A DNA stretch of 64,000 bases from Nocardioides ganghwensis (GCF_014779655.1 NZ_JACXYX010000019.1:1-64000); one strand, 5' to 3'. Positions 25,644 through 35,178 are shown, numbered from the stretch's first letter. The notes: generated by a model from the letters alone, not told the origin. Numbers and translations: made by a program.

Positions 25644-27794
25644 TCAGCCGTCCAGCCCGGCCGGCCCCTTCTCGAGCAGGACGGTGAACTGCTCCTCGTC
25701 GAGCACCGGGACGCCGAGCTGCTCGGCCTTGTCTGCCTTGGAGCCGGCGTTCTCGCCGACGACGACGTAGTCGGTCTTCTTCGACACCGAGCCGGAGGCC
25801 TTGCCGCCGCGGCTGATGATGGCCTCCTTGACCGAGTCGCGGGTGTAGCCCTGCAGCGAGCCGGTGGCGACGATCGTGAGGCCCTCCAGGGTCCGCGGGA
25901 CGGACTCGTCGCGCACGTCGGCCATCCTCACGCCCGCCGCCGCCCACTTGTCGAGGATCGCGGTGTGCCATCCCGACTCCTCGCCGTCGAGCCACTCGCG
26001 GACCGACGCCGCGATCGTGGGCCCGACCCCCTCGGTCGCCGCGAGCTCCTCCTCTGAGGCGGCACGGATCGCCTCGACCGAGCCGAACTCGGTGGCCAGC
26101 GCCCGGGCCGCCGTCGGGCCGACGTGGCGGATCGACAGCGCGACGAGCACCCGCCACAGCGGCACGTCGAGGCGCGTGGCGAGGTTGGCCAGCAGCCGCT
26201 CGCCGTTGGCGGACAGGACGCGGCCCTCGCCCTCGTCCTTCTTCGCGGCGCGGGTGAAGAGCTCGGTGCGCAGCAGCTTGTCGGCGTCGAGGTCGAACAG
26301 GTCGCCCTCGTTGTCGATCACGCCGGCGTCGAGCAGGGCGACGGCCGCCTCGGTGCCCAGCCCCTCGATGTCGAAGGCACCGCGGCCCGCCACGTGGAAG
26401 ACACGGTCGAGCACCTGCAGGCGGCACTTCTCGTGGTTGGGGCAGCGCAGGTCCTTGTCGCCCTCCTTCTGCTGGACCAGCTCGGTGCCGCAGCCGCCGA
26501 TCTCGGTCGGACACACCGTCGGCATCACCCACTCGGGCAGGCCCTCGGGACGCAGCGCCAGCACCGGCCCGAGGATCTCGGGGATGACGTCGCCCGCCTT
26601 GCGCAGGATCACCGTGTCGCCGGGACGCACGTCCTTGCGGCGCACCTCGTGGGCGTTGTGCAGCGTGGCGCGCTCGACCGTCGACCCGGCCACCTTGGTC
26701 GGGCGCATCACGCCGTAGGGAGTGACCCGGCCGGTGCGGCCGACGTTGACCCGGATGTCGAGGAGCTCGGTGTTGACCTCCTCGGGCGGGTACTTGAAGG
26801 CGATCGCCCAGCGGGGCGCGCGCGAGGTCGACCCGAGCTGGCGCTGCTCGGCGACCGAGTCGACCTTGACCACGACCCCGTCGATCTCGTAGGGGACGAT
26901 CGAGTGCCGGTGCTCGCCGACGTGGGCGATCCACTCCTCGACCTCCGTCAGCGTGGGCACGACCCGCACCTGCTCGGAGACCGGCAGGCCCCACGCGCGG
27001 AGGGCGTCGTACGCCGCGCTCTGGGCGGTCGGCTCGAAGCCCTCGCGCGCCCCGATGCCGTGGCAGACCATCCCGAGGTCGCGCGTCGCGGTCACGCGGG
27101 GGTCCTTCTGCCGCAGGGAGCCCGCGGCGGCGTTGCGGGGGTTGGCGAACATCGGCTTGCCCGCCTCGACCATCGAGGCGTTGAGCCGCTCGAACGCGTC
27201 GCTGGGGAGGAACACCTCGCCGCGGACCTCGACCAGCGTGGGCACCGGGTGCTCGCTCGTGCCGGTGAGACGGTGCGGGACGGAGGCGATCGTCTTGACG
27301 TTGGGCGTGACGTCCTCGCCCGTGCGGCCGTCACCCCGGGTCAGCGCGCGCACCAGGCGCCCGTCCTCGTAGAGCAGGTTGATGGCGAGGCCGTCGACCT
27401 TGAGCTCGCAGAGCAGGGCGGGCGCCGCGACGCCCTCCCGCACGAGGCGGGCGTGCCACGCCTCGAGCTCGTGGAGGTCGAAGGCGTTGTCGAGGCTCTC
27501 CATGCGCTGGAGGTGGTCGACCGCGGTGAAGTCGGTCGAGACGGCGCCGCCCACCTTCTGCGTCGGCGAGTCCGGGGTGCGCAGCTCGGGGAACTGCTCC
27601 TCGAGCGCCTCGAGCTCGCGCAGCCGGGTGTCGAAGTCGGCGTCGGACAGCGTGGGGTCGTCGAGGACGTAGTAGCGCCAGCGGGCGTCCTCGACCTGCT
27701 CGCTCAGTTCCTGGTGGCGCTCGCGCGCCTCGGGCGTGGCGGTCGCGACGGCGGTCGCGACGGGCTCGGCGGCGGTCCGGTCGGGCGTGCTCAT
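25644..27794 (-). CDS. ligA: NAD+-dependent DNA ligase
   Basis: 716 residues. Domain Ia (WRYYVLDDPTLSDADFDTRLREL), adenylation domain with Lys132 in CELKVDGLAI, OB fold, a four-Cys zinc finger (CPTEIGGCGTE ... RCPNHEKC), helix-hairpin-helix repeats and a C-terminal BRCT domain (GLTIVATGSLQGYTRDSVKE onward). It seals nicks in replication and repair using NAD+. ATG at 27794 gives the typical N-terminus; the frame continues far upstream only as a shadow of the TetR/MFS genes. It is divergent from the TetR gene. Confidence 0.97.
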   Translation of the reverse strand: MSTPDRTAAEPVATAVATATPEARERHQELSEQVEDARWRYYVLDDPTLSDADFDTRLRELEALEEQFPELRTPDSPTQKVGGAVSTDFTAVDHLQRMESLDNAFDLHELEAWHARLVREGVAAPALLCELKVDGLAINLLYEDGRLVRALTRGDGRTGEDVTPNVKTIASVPHRLTGTSEHPVPTLVEVRGEVFLPSDAFERLNASMVEAGKPMFANPRNAAAGSLRQKDPRVTATRDLGMVCHGIGAREGFEPTAQSAAYDALRAWGLPVSEQVRVVPTLTEVEEWIAHVGEHRHSIVPYEIDGVVVKVDSVAEQRQLGSTSRAPRWAIAFKYPPEEVNTELLDIRVNVGRTGRVTPYGVMRPTKVAGSTVERATLHNAHEVRRKDVRPGDTVILRKAGDVIPEILGPVLALRPEGLPEWVMPTVCPTEIGGCGTELVQQKEGDKDLRCPNHEKCRLQVLDRVFHVAGRGAFDIEGLGTEAAVALLDAGVIDNEGDLFDLDADKLLRTELFTRAAKKDEGEGRVLSANGERLLANLATRLDVPLWRVLVALSIRHVGPTAARALATEFGSVEAIRAASEEELAATEGVGPTIAASVREWLDGEESGWHTAILDKWAAAGVRMADVRDESVPRTLEGLTIVATGSLQGYTRDSVKEAIISRGGKASGSVSKKTDYVVVGENAGSKADKAEQLGVPVLDEEQFTVLLEKGPAGLDG

Positions 27795-27849
27795 GGGCAC
27801 AGTCTGCCGGTCGCCACCGACACGGTCGGCGAGCACCGGTCTGGACCGG

Positions 27850-27869
27850 ATGGAACAGATCTGTTCCAT
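27850..27869. promoter_or_regulatory. Perfect 20-base palindrome, TetR operator candidate
   Basis: ATGGAACAGA and its exact complement, in the 159-base ligA/tetR spacer, 84 bases before the tetR start. A second palindrome GGACCGGTCC (27881-27890) and an imperfect GAACGGAAC-type repeat (27900-27921) follow. TetR repressors of efflux operons usually bind such a site at their own promoter. Confidence 0.75.
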
Positions 27870-27953
27870 CGGAATGAACCGGACCGGTCCCGCGTTGGTC
27901 GAAACGAAACCGTTCCGTTCCATTTCATCCGACCACCCCCCAGGAAGGACACC

Positions 27954-28583
27954 GTGACCCCGACCGAGACCGGCACCCGCCCCCGCGTGGAGGGCGAGCG
28001 CGAGCTGCAGATCCTCGAGGCGACCCTCGAGGTCCTCGACGAGGTCGGCTACGACCTGCTCACCATGGACGCCGTGGCGAGCCGCGCCAAGGCCTCGAAG
28101 GCCACGCTCTACCGCCGGTGGAAGGGCAAGCCGGAGCTCGTCGTGGCCGCGATCATGGCCCACAAGGGCGAGTCCGTCGTCCCCGACACCGGCACCCTGC
28201 GCGGCGACCTGATCGCGGCGTACTGCGGCCACGGCGGGCTGAACGACCCGATGACGCGGTCCGTGCTCAGCGCGGTCGTCACGGCCATGGGTCGCGACCC
28301 GGAGTTCGCCGAGGTCTACCGGCGCGACTTCATCGGCCCCAAGATCGCCTCCTCGCGGGCCATCTACGAGCGCGCCCGCGCTCGCGGCGAGGTCCACCCC
28401 GACGCCGACCTGGAGATGCTCGCGCCCTCGCTCGCCGGCATCGTCCTGCACCGCGCGTTCCTGCTCGGCGAGGCCGTCACGCCCGACCTCGTCGCGCGCG
28501 TCCTCGACGAGGTCGTCCTCCCGGCAGCAATGCACGGCCCGACCCATGAACACCGACCCACCACGACCGAAGGAACCCCATGA
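27954..28583 (+). CDS. TetR family transcriptional regulator
   Basis: 209 residues. HTH at the N-terminus (LLTMDAVASRAKASKATLYRRWKGKPELVVAAI) and an all-helical ligand domain with the TetR_C_16/AcrR-like pattern (FIGPKIASSRAIYERARARGEV). GTG at 27954 follows AGGAAGG. Its stop overlaps the ATG of the MFS gene (ATGA), so regulator and pump are co-transcribed and it probably represses both until the pump substrate binds. The 20-base palindrome upstream is the likely operator. Confidence 0.93.
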   Translation: MTPTETGTRPRVEGERELQILEATLEVLDEVGYDLLTMDAVASRAKASKATLYRRWKGKPELVVAAIMAHKGESVVPDTGTLRGDLIAAYCGHGGLNDPMTRSVLSAVVTAMGRDPEFAEVYRRDFIGPKIASSRAIYERARARGEVHPDADLEMLAPSLAGIVLHRAFLLGEAVTPDLVARVLDEVVLPAAMHGPTHEHRPTTTEGTP

Positions 28584-30199
28584 CCGACCTCGCTCCGGCC
28601 GCCGCAGAGGTGACCCCCGAGCAACACAAGCGCCTGCGCTGGGCGCTGGTGCTCATCTCCCTCGCGCAGCTGATGGTGGTGCTCGACAGCACCATCGCCA
28701 ACATCGCCCTCCCCTACATCGGCACCGACCTCGACATCGACCAGGCCAACCTGTCCTGGATCGTCACCGGCTACGCCCTCACCTTCGGCGGCTTCCTGCT
28801 GCTGGGAGGTCGGCTGGCCGACCTCTACGGCCGGCGGCTCGTCTTCATCATCGGCGTCCTCGTGTTCGCCGTCGCCTCGCTGGTGGGCGGCTTCGCCCAG
28901 AACGAGTTCATGCTCCTGTCCGCCCGCGCCCTGCAGGGGCTCGGCGCCGCGATGGCCTCCCCCGCCGCGCTCGCGCTGATCACGACCACCTTCCCGGCCG
29001 GGCGGGAGCGCAACCGCGCGTTCGCGGTGTACGCCGCGATGGCGGGCGTGGGTGCGGCCGTGGGCCTGATCCTCGGCGGCTGGCTCACCGGCCTCGACCC
29101 GATCCTGGGCCTGGAGGGCTGGCGCTACACCTTCCTCATCGTCGTGCCGATCGGCCTCGCGGCGGCCTTCTTCGCCCCGCGCTTCTTCGACGAGTCCGAG
29201 CGCCACACCGGCTGGCTCGACGTCCCGGGCGCCATCACGGGCACGGGCGGCCTGCTCGCCATCGTCTACGGGCTGTCCCGGGCCGGCGACGAGCGCTACG
29301 GCTGGAGCGACACGACCACCGTCGCCGGCCTCGTCATCGGCGTCGCGCTCCTCGGCCTCTTCCTGCTCGTGGAGTCCCGCGTCGAGCACCCGCTCATGCC
29401 GTTCCGGATCTTCCGCAGCAAGAACCGCGCCGCCGCGTTCGCCGTGATGATGATCGTCCCGGCCGCGATGTTCGCGATGTTCTTCTTCCTCTCGCTGCTC
29501 ATCCAGCTGGTCGTCGGCTACAGCCCGCTGCAGACCGGCGTGGCCTTCCTGCCGTTCTCGATCGCGATGATCATCTCGGCCACCGCGGCGTCCCGGCTGA
29601 TCAGCCACGTCGACCCGCGTCTCCTCTCCGGCATCGGCACCCTGCTCTCGGCCGTCGCGCTGTACGGCTTCAGCCGGATCACGGTCCCCGAGGACCCGTC
29701 CTCGATCCTGGCGACGCTGCCCGAGGCGCTCGGCGGCCAGGGCGTCGCCCTCGGCGCGGGAGTTAGCTACTGGACCGAGATCATGCCGTTCGTCGTGCTC
29801 ATGGCGTTCGGGATGGGGCTCAACTTCGTGCCGCTGACCCTCGTCGCGGTGCACCACCTGCGCGCCCAGGACACCGGCATCGGGTCCGGCGTCCTCAACA
29901 CCATGCAGCAGGTCGGCGGCGCGCTCGGCCTGGCCACCCTCAGCACGGTCTCGCTCCACTTCGCGCAGACGCGTGCCGACGAGATCGCGCCGGCGATCGC
30001 GTCCGCCGCCCCCGGCCTCGACGAGGCGGCGCTCGGCCAGCTCGCCTCGTTGGGGGCGTTCACCGAGGGCGCCACGATGGCGTTCTTCGTGGGCTCGCTG
30101 ATGATGATCGCGGCGTCCGCCATCGTGTGGCTGTTCCTCGACGTCAAGCACGAGGAGCTCGCCACCGAGTCGGCCCCCGAGGGCGCGGGGGTCCACTGA
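28580..30199 (+). CDS. MFS efflux transporter, DHA2 (14-helix) family
   Basis: 539 residues with 14 predicted membrane segments. Motifs: LDSTIANIALPYIGTDLDI (motif D1 of DHA2), GGRLADLYGRR (motif A) and GAAVGLILGGWLTG (motif C, antiporter signature). Closest to EmrB/QacA-type drug:proton antiporters. The substrate is unknown; the co-transcribed TetR suggests a toxic compound or an antibiotic. The stop lies within a short tandem repeat. Confidence 0.93.
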   Translation: MTDLAPAAAEVTPEQHKRLRWALVLISLAQLMVVLDSTIANIALPYIGTDLDIDQANLSWIVTGYALTFGGFLLLGGRLADLYGRRLVFIIGVLVFAVASLVGGFAQNEFMLLSARALQGLGAAMASPAALALITTTFPAGRERNRAFAVYAAMAGVGAAVGLILGGWLTGLDPILGLEGWRYTFLIVVPIGLAAAFFAPRFFDESERHTGWLDVPGAITGTGGLLAIVYGLSRAGDERYGWSDTTTVAGLVIGVALLGLFLLVESRVEHPLMPFRIFRSKNRAAAFAVMMIVPAAMFAMFFFLSLLIQLVVGYSPLQTGVAFLPFSIAMIISATAASRLISHVDPRLLSGIGTLLSAVALYGFSRITVPEDPSSILATLPEALGGQGVALGAGVSYWTEIMPFVVLMAFGMGLNFVPLTLVAVHHLRAQDTGIGSGVLNTMQQVGGALGLATLSTVSLHFAQTRADEIAPAIASAAPGLDEAALGQLASLGAFTEGATMAFFVGSLMMIAASAIVWLFLDVKHEELATESAPEGAGVH

Positions 30200-30231
30200 C
30201 ACCCGACCTGACACCCGACCTGACGCCCGAT
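30196..30231 (+). repeat. 12-base tandem repeat at the MFS stop
   Basis: Unit CTGACACCCGAC, two perfect copies and a diverged third. The first copy contains the TGA stop of the MFS gene, and the array separates it from the RBS of the hydrolase gene. Confidence 0.85.
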
Positions 30232-30261
30232 CCGTTCCAGCCGCCGCTCCGAAGGAGAGTC

Positions 30262-30903
30262 GTGACCGACCCGCACCTCACCCGCCACGACACCGTCGAC
30301 GGATCCGCCCGCGCGATCATCCTCGTGCTCCACGGCGGCAAGCCGCGTTCCACACAGTCCGTCGACGGGCGCAGCGCCTCGTGGCGTCGGGTCCTGTGGC
30401 TGCAGCGCGAGATCACCGACCGGGCCCACGCGGCGGGCGTGGGCGTGTGGTCGGCGCGCTACCGCACCCGCGGCTGGAACGGCGGGCGCGCGCCCCAGGC
30501 CGACGCCCGCTGGGCGCTCGAGCAGGTACGCGCCGAGCTGGGCGAGGCGCCCGTCGTGCTGCTGGGGCACTCGATGGGCGCGCGGGTGGCGGTGCACGTC
30601 GCCGACGACCCGTCGGTGGTCGGCGTGGTCGGGCTGGCACCGTGGTGGTCGGCCGAGGACCCGGTCGACACCCTGGCTGGTCGCAGCCTGGTGGCTGCCC
30701 ACGGGCGCCGCGACCGGATCACCTCGTTCCGCGAGACCGCCCGCTACGTCGAGCGCGCCCGCACCGTCGCCGAGGATGCCGAGCTGCACGACATGGGGCC
30801 GCTCGGCCACTACATGCTCACGGGATCGCGGCGCTGGCACGACCTCGCCGTCGCCGCCTCGCTCGACGTGCTCGACGCGCACGTGCCGCACCCCGAGCGC
30901 TGA
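30262..30903 (+). CDS. Alpha/beta hydrolase (dienelactone-hydrolase-like)
   Basis: 213 residues. ILVLHGGKPRST (oxyanion-hole His-Gly), nucleophile elbow GHSMGAR (Ser105 region), Asp in AAHGRRDRITS and catalytic His in GPLGHYML. Complete catalytic triad. GTG start at 30262 after a strong AAGGAG. It follows the MFS gene by 62 bases and may be in the same transcript, so a role in detoxification of the exported compound is possible but unproven. Confidence 0.88.
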   Translation: MTDPHLTRHDTVDGSARAIILVLHGGKPRSTQSVDGRSASWRRVLWLQREITDRAHAAGVGVWSARYRTRGWNGGRAPQADARWALEQVRAELGEAPVVLLGHSMGARVAVHVADDPSVVGVVGLAPWWSAEDPVDTLAGRSLVAAHGRRDRITSFRETARYVERARTVAEDAELHDMGPLGHYMLTGSRRWHDLAVAASLDVLDAHVPHPER

Positions 30904-31054
30904 GTCGGCTCGGAGCAGGCGCTCCCAGCGGGCCGGGTCTGCGCGGGATGATCATCCGGACAGGGACGGCGCAGCGGATCCAGCAGCGCTCGGCTCACAG
31001 GCTGCGCGCGACGGTCGCCGACAGACGTACGGCGCGGGCGGCCCGCCACCCGGC

Positions 31055-33046
31055 TCAGCGGATGACGCGGAGCCGGGCTGTACGCGCCGCTCTCTCGCCC
31101 GCAGCGTTGGTCGCGACGGCGATGACCTTGTAGGCGCCCGGCTTCAGCCGTGCCGTCCTGGTCAGGCGGGTCGTCAGCCTGACGCGGGTGGTGCCGGCGT
31201 CGAGGCGGAGGGTCTTGCGCTGGGCGCGGGTGCCTGGCTTCTTGAAGCTCAGGACGACCTTGGCGGGCGCGGTGAGGGAGATGACGGCCCTGGTCGCGCG
31301 GGGGTGGTGGGTGGCGTAGATGGTGGTTCTCGTCAGCTTGAGACGAGTGATCTCGGGTGCCCGTGGTGCGGCGGTGATGGTCACGGCGCCTGCGGTGATG
31401 GTCACGGTGCCGGCGGTCGTGGAGATGGTGTTGCCGACGGCGTCGGTAGCCATGACCTTGACCGAGTAGGTGCCCACTGAGGCGTAGGCGTGGGTCACCG
31501 ATCCTCCGGTGAGCGTGGCGCCGTCCCCGAAGTCCCAGGTGATGGTGGTCGGGTTGGACGAGGCGTCCACAGCGTCCGCTTCGAAGAGCAACGACTGGCC
31601 GACCGTTCCTGTGGCGGGGATGCTGATCGCACCGAGGAGTGGAGCATCGTGGTCGACGTCCCGGGCTTGGACGACCCAGTGAGCTCCGTCGAATCTAGAC
31701 CAGACCGCGGTCGTGGTGCCGTCAGCGGCGGCGACGACCTGCGGTTCGAAGATGCTCTGGCCGGGAGCGGACAGGTTGGTGAGTGTCGTCCAGACGCCAC
31801 CTGGTGAACGCGTGGCGGCCGCGAGGACGTAGTTGGCGCCGTCCCAGTGCATCCAGACGGCGGTGGTCGTGTCGGCGGCGGTGACGTCTGGGAAGTCGAC
31901 GGGCAGGCCCGGACCGGACAGTGGGTCGGAAAGGATCGGGCCCACGGTCCAAGTGCCATCCTGGTTGCGGGTGGCGGCGCGGACGATCATGTTGGTTCGA
32001 TCAGGGCCCTGCGTGCCCTGCCAGACGGCGGTGGTGGTGCCGTCGCTAGCGGCGGCTACATGGGGGTGCCAGGCGGAAGGCTGGGGCGCGGACAGGGCGA
32101 CGGGCGCGGTCCACGCGCCTCCGGGGCCTCGCGTCGCGGTTTGGACCGTGCTCCCATAACCGTCCCGCCAAACCCAGACTGCGGTGGGGGCGCCGTCAGC
32201 GGCAACGGCGAGCTCAGGGGAGTGGACCTGCCGCCCGGGCTCGGAGATGTCGGCCGGGGGGGTCCACGTGCCGGCCGGGCTCCGGGTGGCTGCTTGGAGC
32301 TGTCCCACGGTTCCGTCGGAACGCACCCAGACGGCCGTGGTCGTGCCGTCGGGCGCGGCGGCGACCTGTGGGTCGTAGCCGTCCTGGCCGAGGGCGGACA
32401 AGTCAGTGGCTGCGGGCCAGGTGCCGTCCGGCGCGCGGGTGGTGGCCTGGACGATGGTGCTGGTCCCGTGGAGCACCCAGACGGCGGTCGTCGTGCCATC
32501 GCGGGCAGCGGCGACCTGCGGGGACAACGCGTGCTGCCCGGGGCCGGATAGGTCGGTGGGTGCGGTCCACGTGCCGCCGGGAAGACGCGTGGTCGCATAG
32601 ACGGTGTTGTTGGTGGTCAGGAACTGGGAACTCTCCCAGACGACGGTGACGGTGCCATCGGCGGCTGCGGCCACCTGGGGGTGCCAAGCGTCCTGGCCGG
32701 GAGCGGACAAGTCGGTGGGCGTGGACCAGGGGCTGTCGGGCTTGCGAGTGCTCGCTTGGACCATCTGATTGGTTCCGTCAGAGCGTTGCCAGACGACGGT
32801 GACCGCCCCATTGGCGTCGACGGCCGCTCTCGCGTACGAGGCGTCCTGGCCGGGGGTCGACAGGTCACTGACGCCGGGCACCCAGGTCGGCACCCCCTGC
32901 GCGGACAGCCCCACGGGGACCACGGCCAGGGCAGCGGCCAGGACTGCCGCGAGGCAGAGGGCCACCAACGTGCCGAGCCGTCGTGCACCGGCCCGTCGTC
33001 CGCCGCGGTTCCCCCGCCGAGAGGTGGACAGGTCGTTCGTCGTCAT
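31055..33046 (-). CDS. Secreted repeat protein: eight propeller-like repeats plus PKD domain
   Basis: 663 residues. A long basic N-terminus with signal segment (LGTLVALCLAAVLAAALAVVPVGL), then eight repeats of about 50 residues of the form HPQVAAAxDGTTTAVWVxxDG...VQAATRxPxGTWTxPxDLSAPGQ (about 62-460), a PKD domain (NPTTITWDFGDGATLTGGSVTHAYASVGTYSVKV, about 490-545) and a C-terminal Ig-like/beta domain rich in Arg and Thr ending RLRVIR. The eight repeats could close into a beta propeller. Probably secreted, carbohydrate- or protein-binding; no active site was recognised. The C-terminal region resembles the Ig-like ends of the toroid proteins at 9.5-12.9 kb. Confidence 0.82.
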   Translation of the reverse strand: MTTNDLSTSRRGNRGGRRAGARRLGTLVALCLAAVLAAALAVVPVGLSAQGVPTWVPGVSDLSTPGQDASYARAAVDANGAVTVVWQRSDGTNQMVQASTRKPDSPWSTPTDLSAPGQDAWHPQVAAAADGTVTVVWESSQFLTTNNTVYATTRLPGGTWTAPTDLSGPGQHALSPQVAAARDGTTTAVWVLHGTSTIVQATTRAPDGTWPAATDLSALGQDGYDPQVAAAPDGTTTAVWVRSDGTVGQLQAATRSPAGTWTPPADISEPGRQVHSPELAVAADGAPTAVWVWRDGYGSTVQTATRGPGGAWTAPVALSAPQPSAWHPHVAAASDGTTTAVWQGTQGPDRTNMIVRAATRNQDGTWTVGPILSDPLSGPGLPVDFPDVTAADTTTAVWMHWDGANYVLAAATRSPGGVWTTLTNLSAPGQSIFEPQVVAAADGTTTAVWSRFDGAHWVVQARDVDHDAPLLGAISIPATGTVGQSLLFEADAVDASSNPTTITWDFGDGATLTGGSVTHAYASVGTYSVKVMATDAVGNTISTTAGTVTITAGAVTITAAPRAPEITRLKLTRTTIYATHHPRATRAVISLTAPAKVVLSFKKPGTRAQRKTLRLDAGTTRVRLTTRLTRTARLKPGAYKVIAVATNAAGERAARTARLRVIR

Positions 33047-33217
33047 CTCGGTTCACTCCATCCCAGGCAGGCTCACCGTGGGCCACAGCCCTCACTCCGA
33101 GCATCGCCAGCGCCCGGCAGACCCACCAGAGTCTTTGGGCCCTCGGCGGTCGCGCGGTGCATGCAGCCGAGCGGGGCGGTCGATCTCCCCGCGTTGGGGC
33201 CGCGCTGGGGCGACTGG

Positions 33218-34207
33218 TCAGAGGTGGCCGGCGACGGCAGAGCCGAGCCTGAGTGCGTCGCGACTCCAGCCCGGCGTCGCGCCCGCGAGCCCGCAGGTCG
33301 GCGTGATGACCAGTGAGTCGCCCACCGAGCCGGGGTCGAGCCCGAGCATGTCGAGCCAGCGCAGCACCCGCTCGGTCAGCCGGGCGTCGGTGGGCGCGGC
33401 TTCGGGGTCGGTCGACGGCACGATGCCGAGCGCCGCCGTACGCCCGGACTCGAGCACCTCCGCGAAGGTGTCGAGGTCCTCCGGGCCGAGCATCGACAGG
33501 TCCGCCGACAGCCCGGCGACCCCGGTGTCGACGATCAGCGACCACGGCGTCCGGGGCGCGCACGAGTGCACCCACGCCTCTCCCCCGGCCTCGGTGATCG
33601 CGGTGACCACCCACTCCAGGTGGGCCGAGGCCTCGGGGAGGTCGACGCTGCGGTGCCGGCCGTAGCCGCTCGCGGTGGGCACCTGACCGTCGACGACCGC
33701 AGCGAGGGCGGGCTCGTCGACCTGGACGATCCAGCGGTCGACCCCGCGGAGCCGGCGCTGCAGGTCGGCGAGGTGGAGCCGTACGCCCTCGGCCAGGGCC
33801 TGCGCCAGCTCCCGGCGGGCACCGTGGTCGCTGAGGAGCTTGTCGCCGCGGGGCTTCTCCACCGTGGCGGCCAGGGTCCACGGCCCGGCGACCTGCGTCT
33901 TGAACGCACCCGCGTAGTCCTGGGCCAGCTCCTCCACCGTGTCGAGGTCCTGGGCGAGCAGGGACCGTGCCCTGCGGTGGTCGACGCCGCTGACGTCGGT
34001 GAGCCGCCAGCCGGCCGGCTGCAGGTCCGCTGCCAGCCCGTCGAGCACCGCGAGGCCGCGTCCGGTCATCGACGCCCAGACCCCACGCCCCGGCACCTCC
34101 GGCACGTGCGGCAGGTCGGGAAGCTCGCCGAGGACGAGCCGGACCGCCTCGGCGTAGGACGCCTCGGTCGTGCCGGGCATCGAGCCCACGCCGGTCGCGG
34201 CGCTCAC
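33218..34207 (-). CDS. MetE-like (B12-independent methionine synthase family) protein
   Basis: 329 residues, about the length of the MetE catalytic C-terminal half or archaeal core MetE. GVGSMPGTTEASYAEAVR at the start and the zinc ligands HSC (AWVHSCAPRTPW) and ITPTCGLAG near the end are kept. The N-terminal MetE domain that binds folate is missing, so a methyl donor other than methyltetrahydrofolate is possible. Mycobacteria have the same gene type near ligA and mnmA. GTG start overlapping the serine-hydrolase stop by 4 bases; last gene of an operon with that hydrolase, mnmA and a cysteine desulfurase. Confidence 0.82.
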   Translation of the reverse strand: MSAATGVGSMPGTTEASYAEAVRLVLGELPDLPHVPEVPGRGVWASMTGRGLAVLDGLAADLQPAGWRLTDVSGVDHRRARSLLAQDLDTVEELAQDYAGAFKTQVAGPWTLAATVEKPRGDKLLSDHGARRELAQALAEGVRLHLADLQRRLRGVDRWIVQVDEPALAAVVDGQVPTASGYGRHRSVDLPEASAHLEWVVTAITEAGGEAWVHSCAPRTPWSLIVDTGVAGLSADLSMLGPEDLDTFAEVLESGRTAALGIVPSTDPEAAPTDARLTERVLRWLDMLGLDPGSVGDSLVITPTCGLAGATPGWSRDALRLGSAVAGHL

Positions 34208-35178
34208 GTGCGATCACCCGCCTCGGCCAGCAGGCGCGCGGCGGCTCCGTCGACGGACCGGGTGGAGGCGCTGACCAGAGCCACCCCGACGCCGTGGTCA
34301 CGGTCGATCCCGACGAACGAGCGGAAGCCGCCGGTGCCGCCGTTGTGCCACGTGACCGTGCGGCGCAGCAGCGGACCGGTCAGCCAGCCGGCGCCGATGC
34401 GCATCTTCCCGGCGAACGGTGCGACCGGCTCGAGCGCCTCGGCACCCGGGACCGTGCGGTCGAGCATGGCACGCAGCAGCACGGCCAGGTCGGCCGCCGA
34501 GGACCGCACTCCCCCGGCGGGGGCGATCGCGACGTTGGCCCACGGCTCGACCACGCGTCCGCGGCGGTTGCGTGGAGCGACCGCTCCCGGCCGCAGCTCG
34601 TCGGCGCCGGTGGGGACGTAGGTGTCGACCAGCCCGAGGGGCCCGGCGATGCGCGTCGAGACCAGGTCGGCGTACGGCGTCGCCGCGGCGGCGGCCACCG
34701 CGTGCCCGAGCAGCTGGAAGCCGAGGTTGGAGTAGGAGGGGTTGGTCCTGCCGGGCGTGACGCCCTCCAGCCGCGACAGGAGGCCCGGCAGGTCCTCGCG
34801 ATAGGGGTTGCGGCCCGAGCGCCACAGCTGCCAGGTCCGGGTCAGCACGTCGGCGCCGCCGGCGAGCCGGGGCAGGCCGGAGGTGTGGGTGGCCAGGGCG
34901 GACAGCCGGATGCCGCCGAGGGCCGCAGGGAGCTCCAGGTGGTCGCCGAGGACCGCGTCCTCGGCCACCTCGCCGCGAGCGATCGCGTCGCGCCACAGCA
35001 TCCCGGTGACGCCCTTGCTCACCGAGCCCAGCTCGACGTCGGCGTGCACCCCGGCCTCCCCCGCACCGACCGCATCGACCTCCTCGCCCGCCGGCGCCGC
35101 CAGAGCCACGACGTACGTCGCGTGCTGGGGCCCGAGGAGCTCGCCCACCTGCGTGGACAGGGTGCGCGCGGCGCTCAC
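34204..35178 (-). CDS. Serine hydrolase, beta-lactamase/penicillin-binding-protein family
   Basis: 324 residues. SxxK motif SVSKG (in ELGSVSKGVTGML), YSN motif in NPSYSNLGFQLLG, and a C-terminal HNGGTGGFRSFVG replacing the KTG box, as in class C-like serine hydrolases and esterases. No signal peptide is evident, which argues for a cytoplasmic esterase or peptidase and not a lactam-resistance enzyme. GTG start overlaps the mnmA stop (GTGA), and its stop overlaps the MetE-like start, so it is tightly embedded in the tRNA-thiolation operon; the link is unexplained. Confidence 0.85.
   Translation of the reverse strand: MSAARTLSTQVGELLGPQHATYVVALAAPAGEEVDAVGAGEAGVHADVELGSVSKGVTGMLWRDAIARGEVAEDAVLGDHLELPAALGGIRLSALATHTSGLPRLAGGADVLTRTWQLWRSGRNPYREDLPGLLSRLEGVTPGRTNPSYSNLGFQLLGHAVAAAAATPYADLVSTRIAGPLGLVDTYVPTGADELRPGAVAPRNRRGRVVEPWANVAIAPAGGVRSSAADLAVLLRAMLDRTVPGAEALEPVAPFAGKMRIGAGWLTGPLLRRTVTWHNGGTGGFRSFVGIDRDHGVGVALVSASTRSVDGAAARLLAEAGDRT

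Noticed and set aside
26124..27953. N-terminal extension of the TetR frame across ligA
   Set aside because: Antisense to ligA; the GTG at 27954 has an AGGAAGG site and starts the HTH domain properly.
33047..33217. Possible gene remnant between the propeller and MetE-like genes
   Set aside because: 171 bases with no continuous frame resembling a known domain; treated as spacer.
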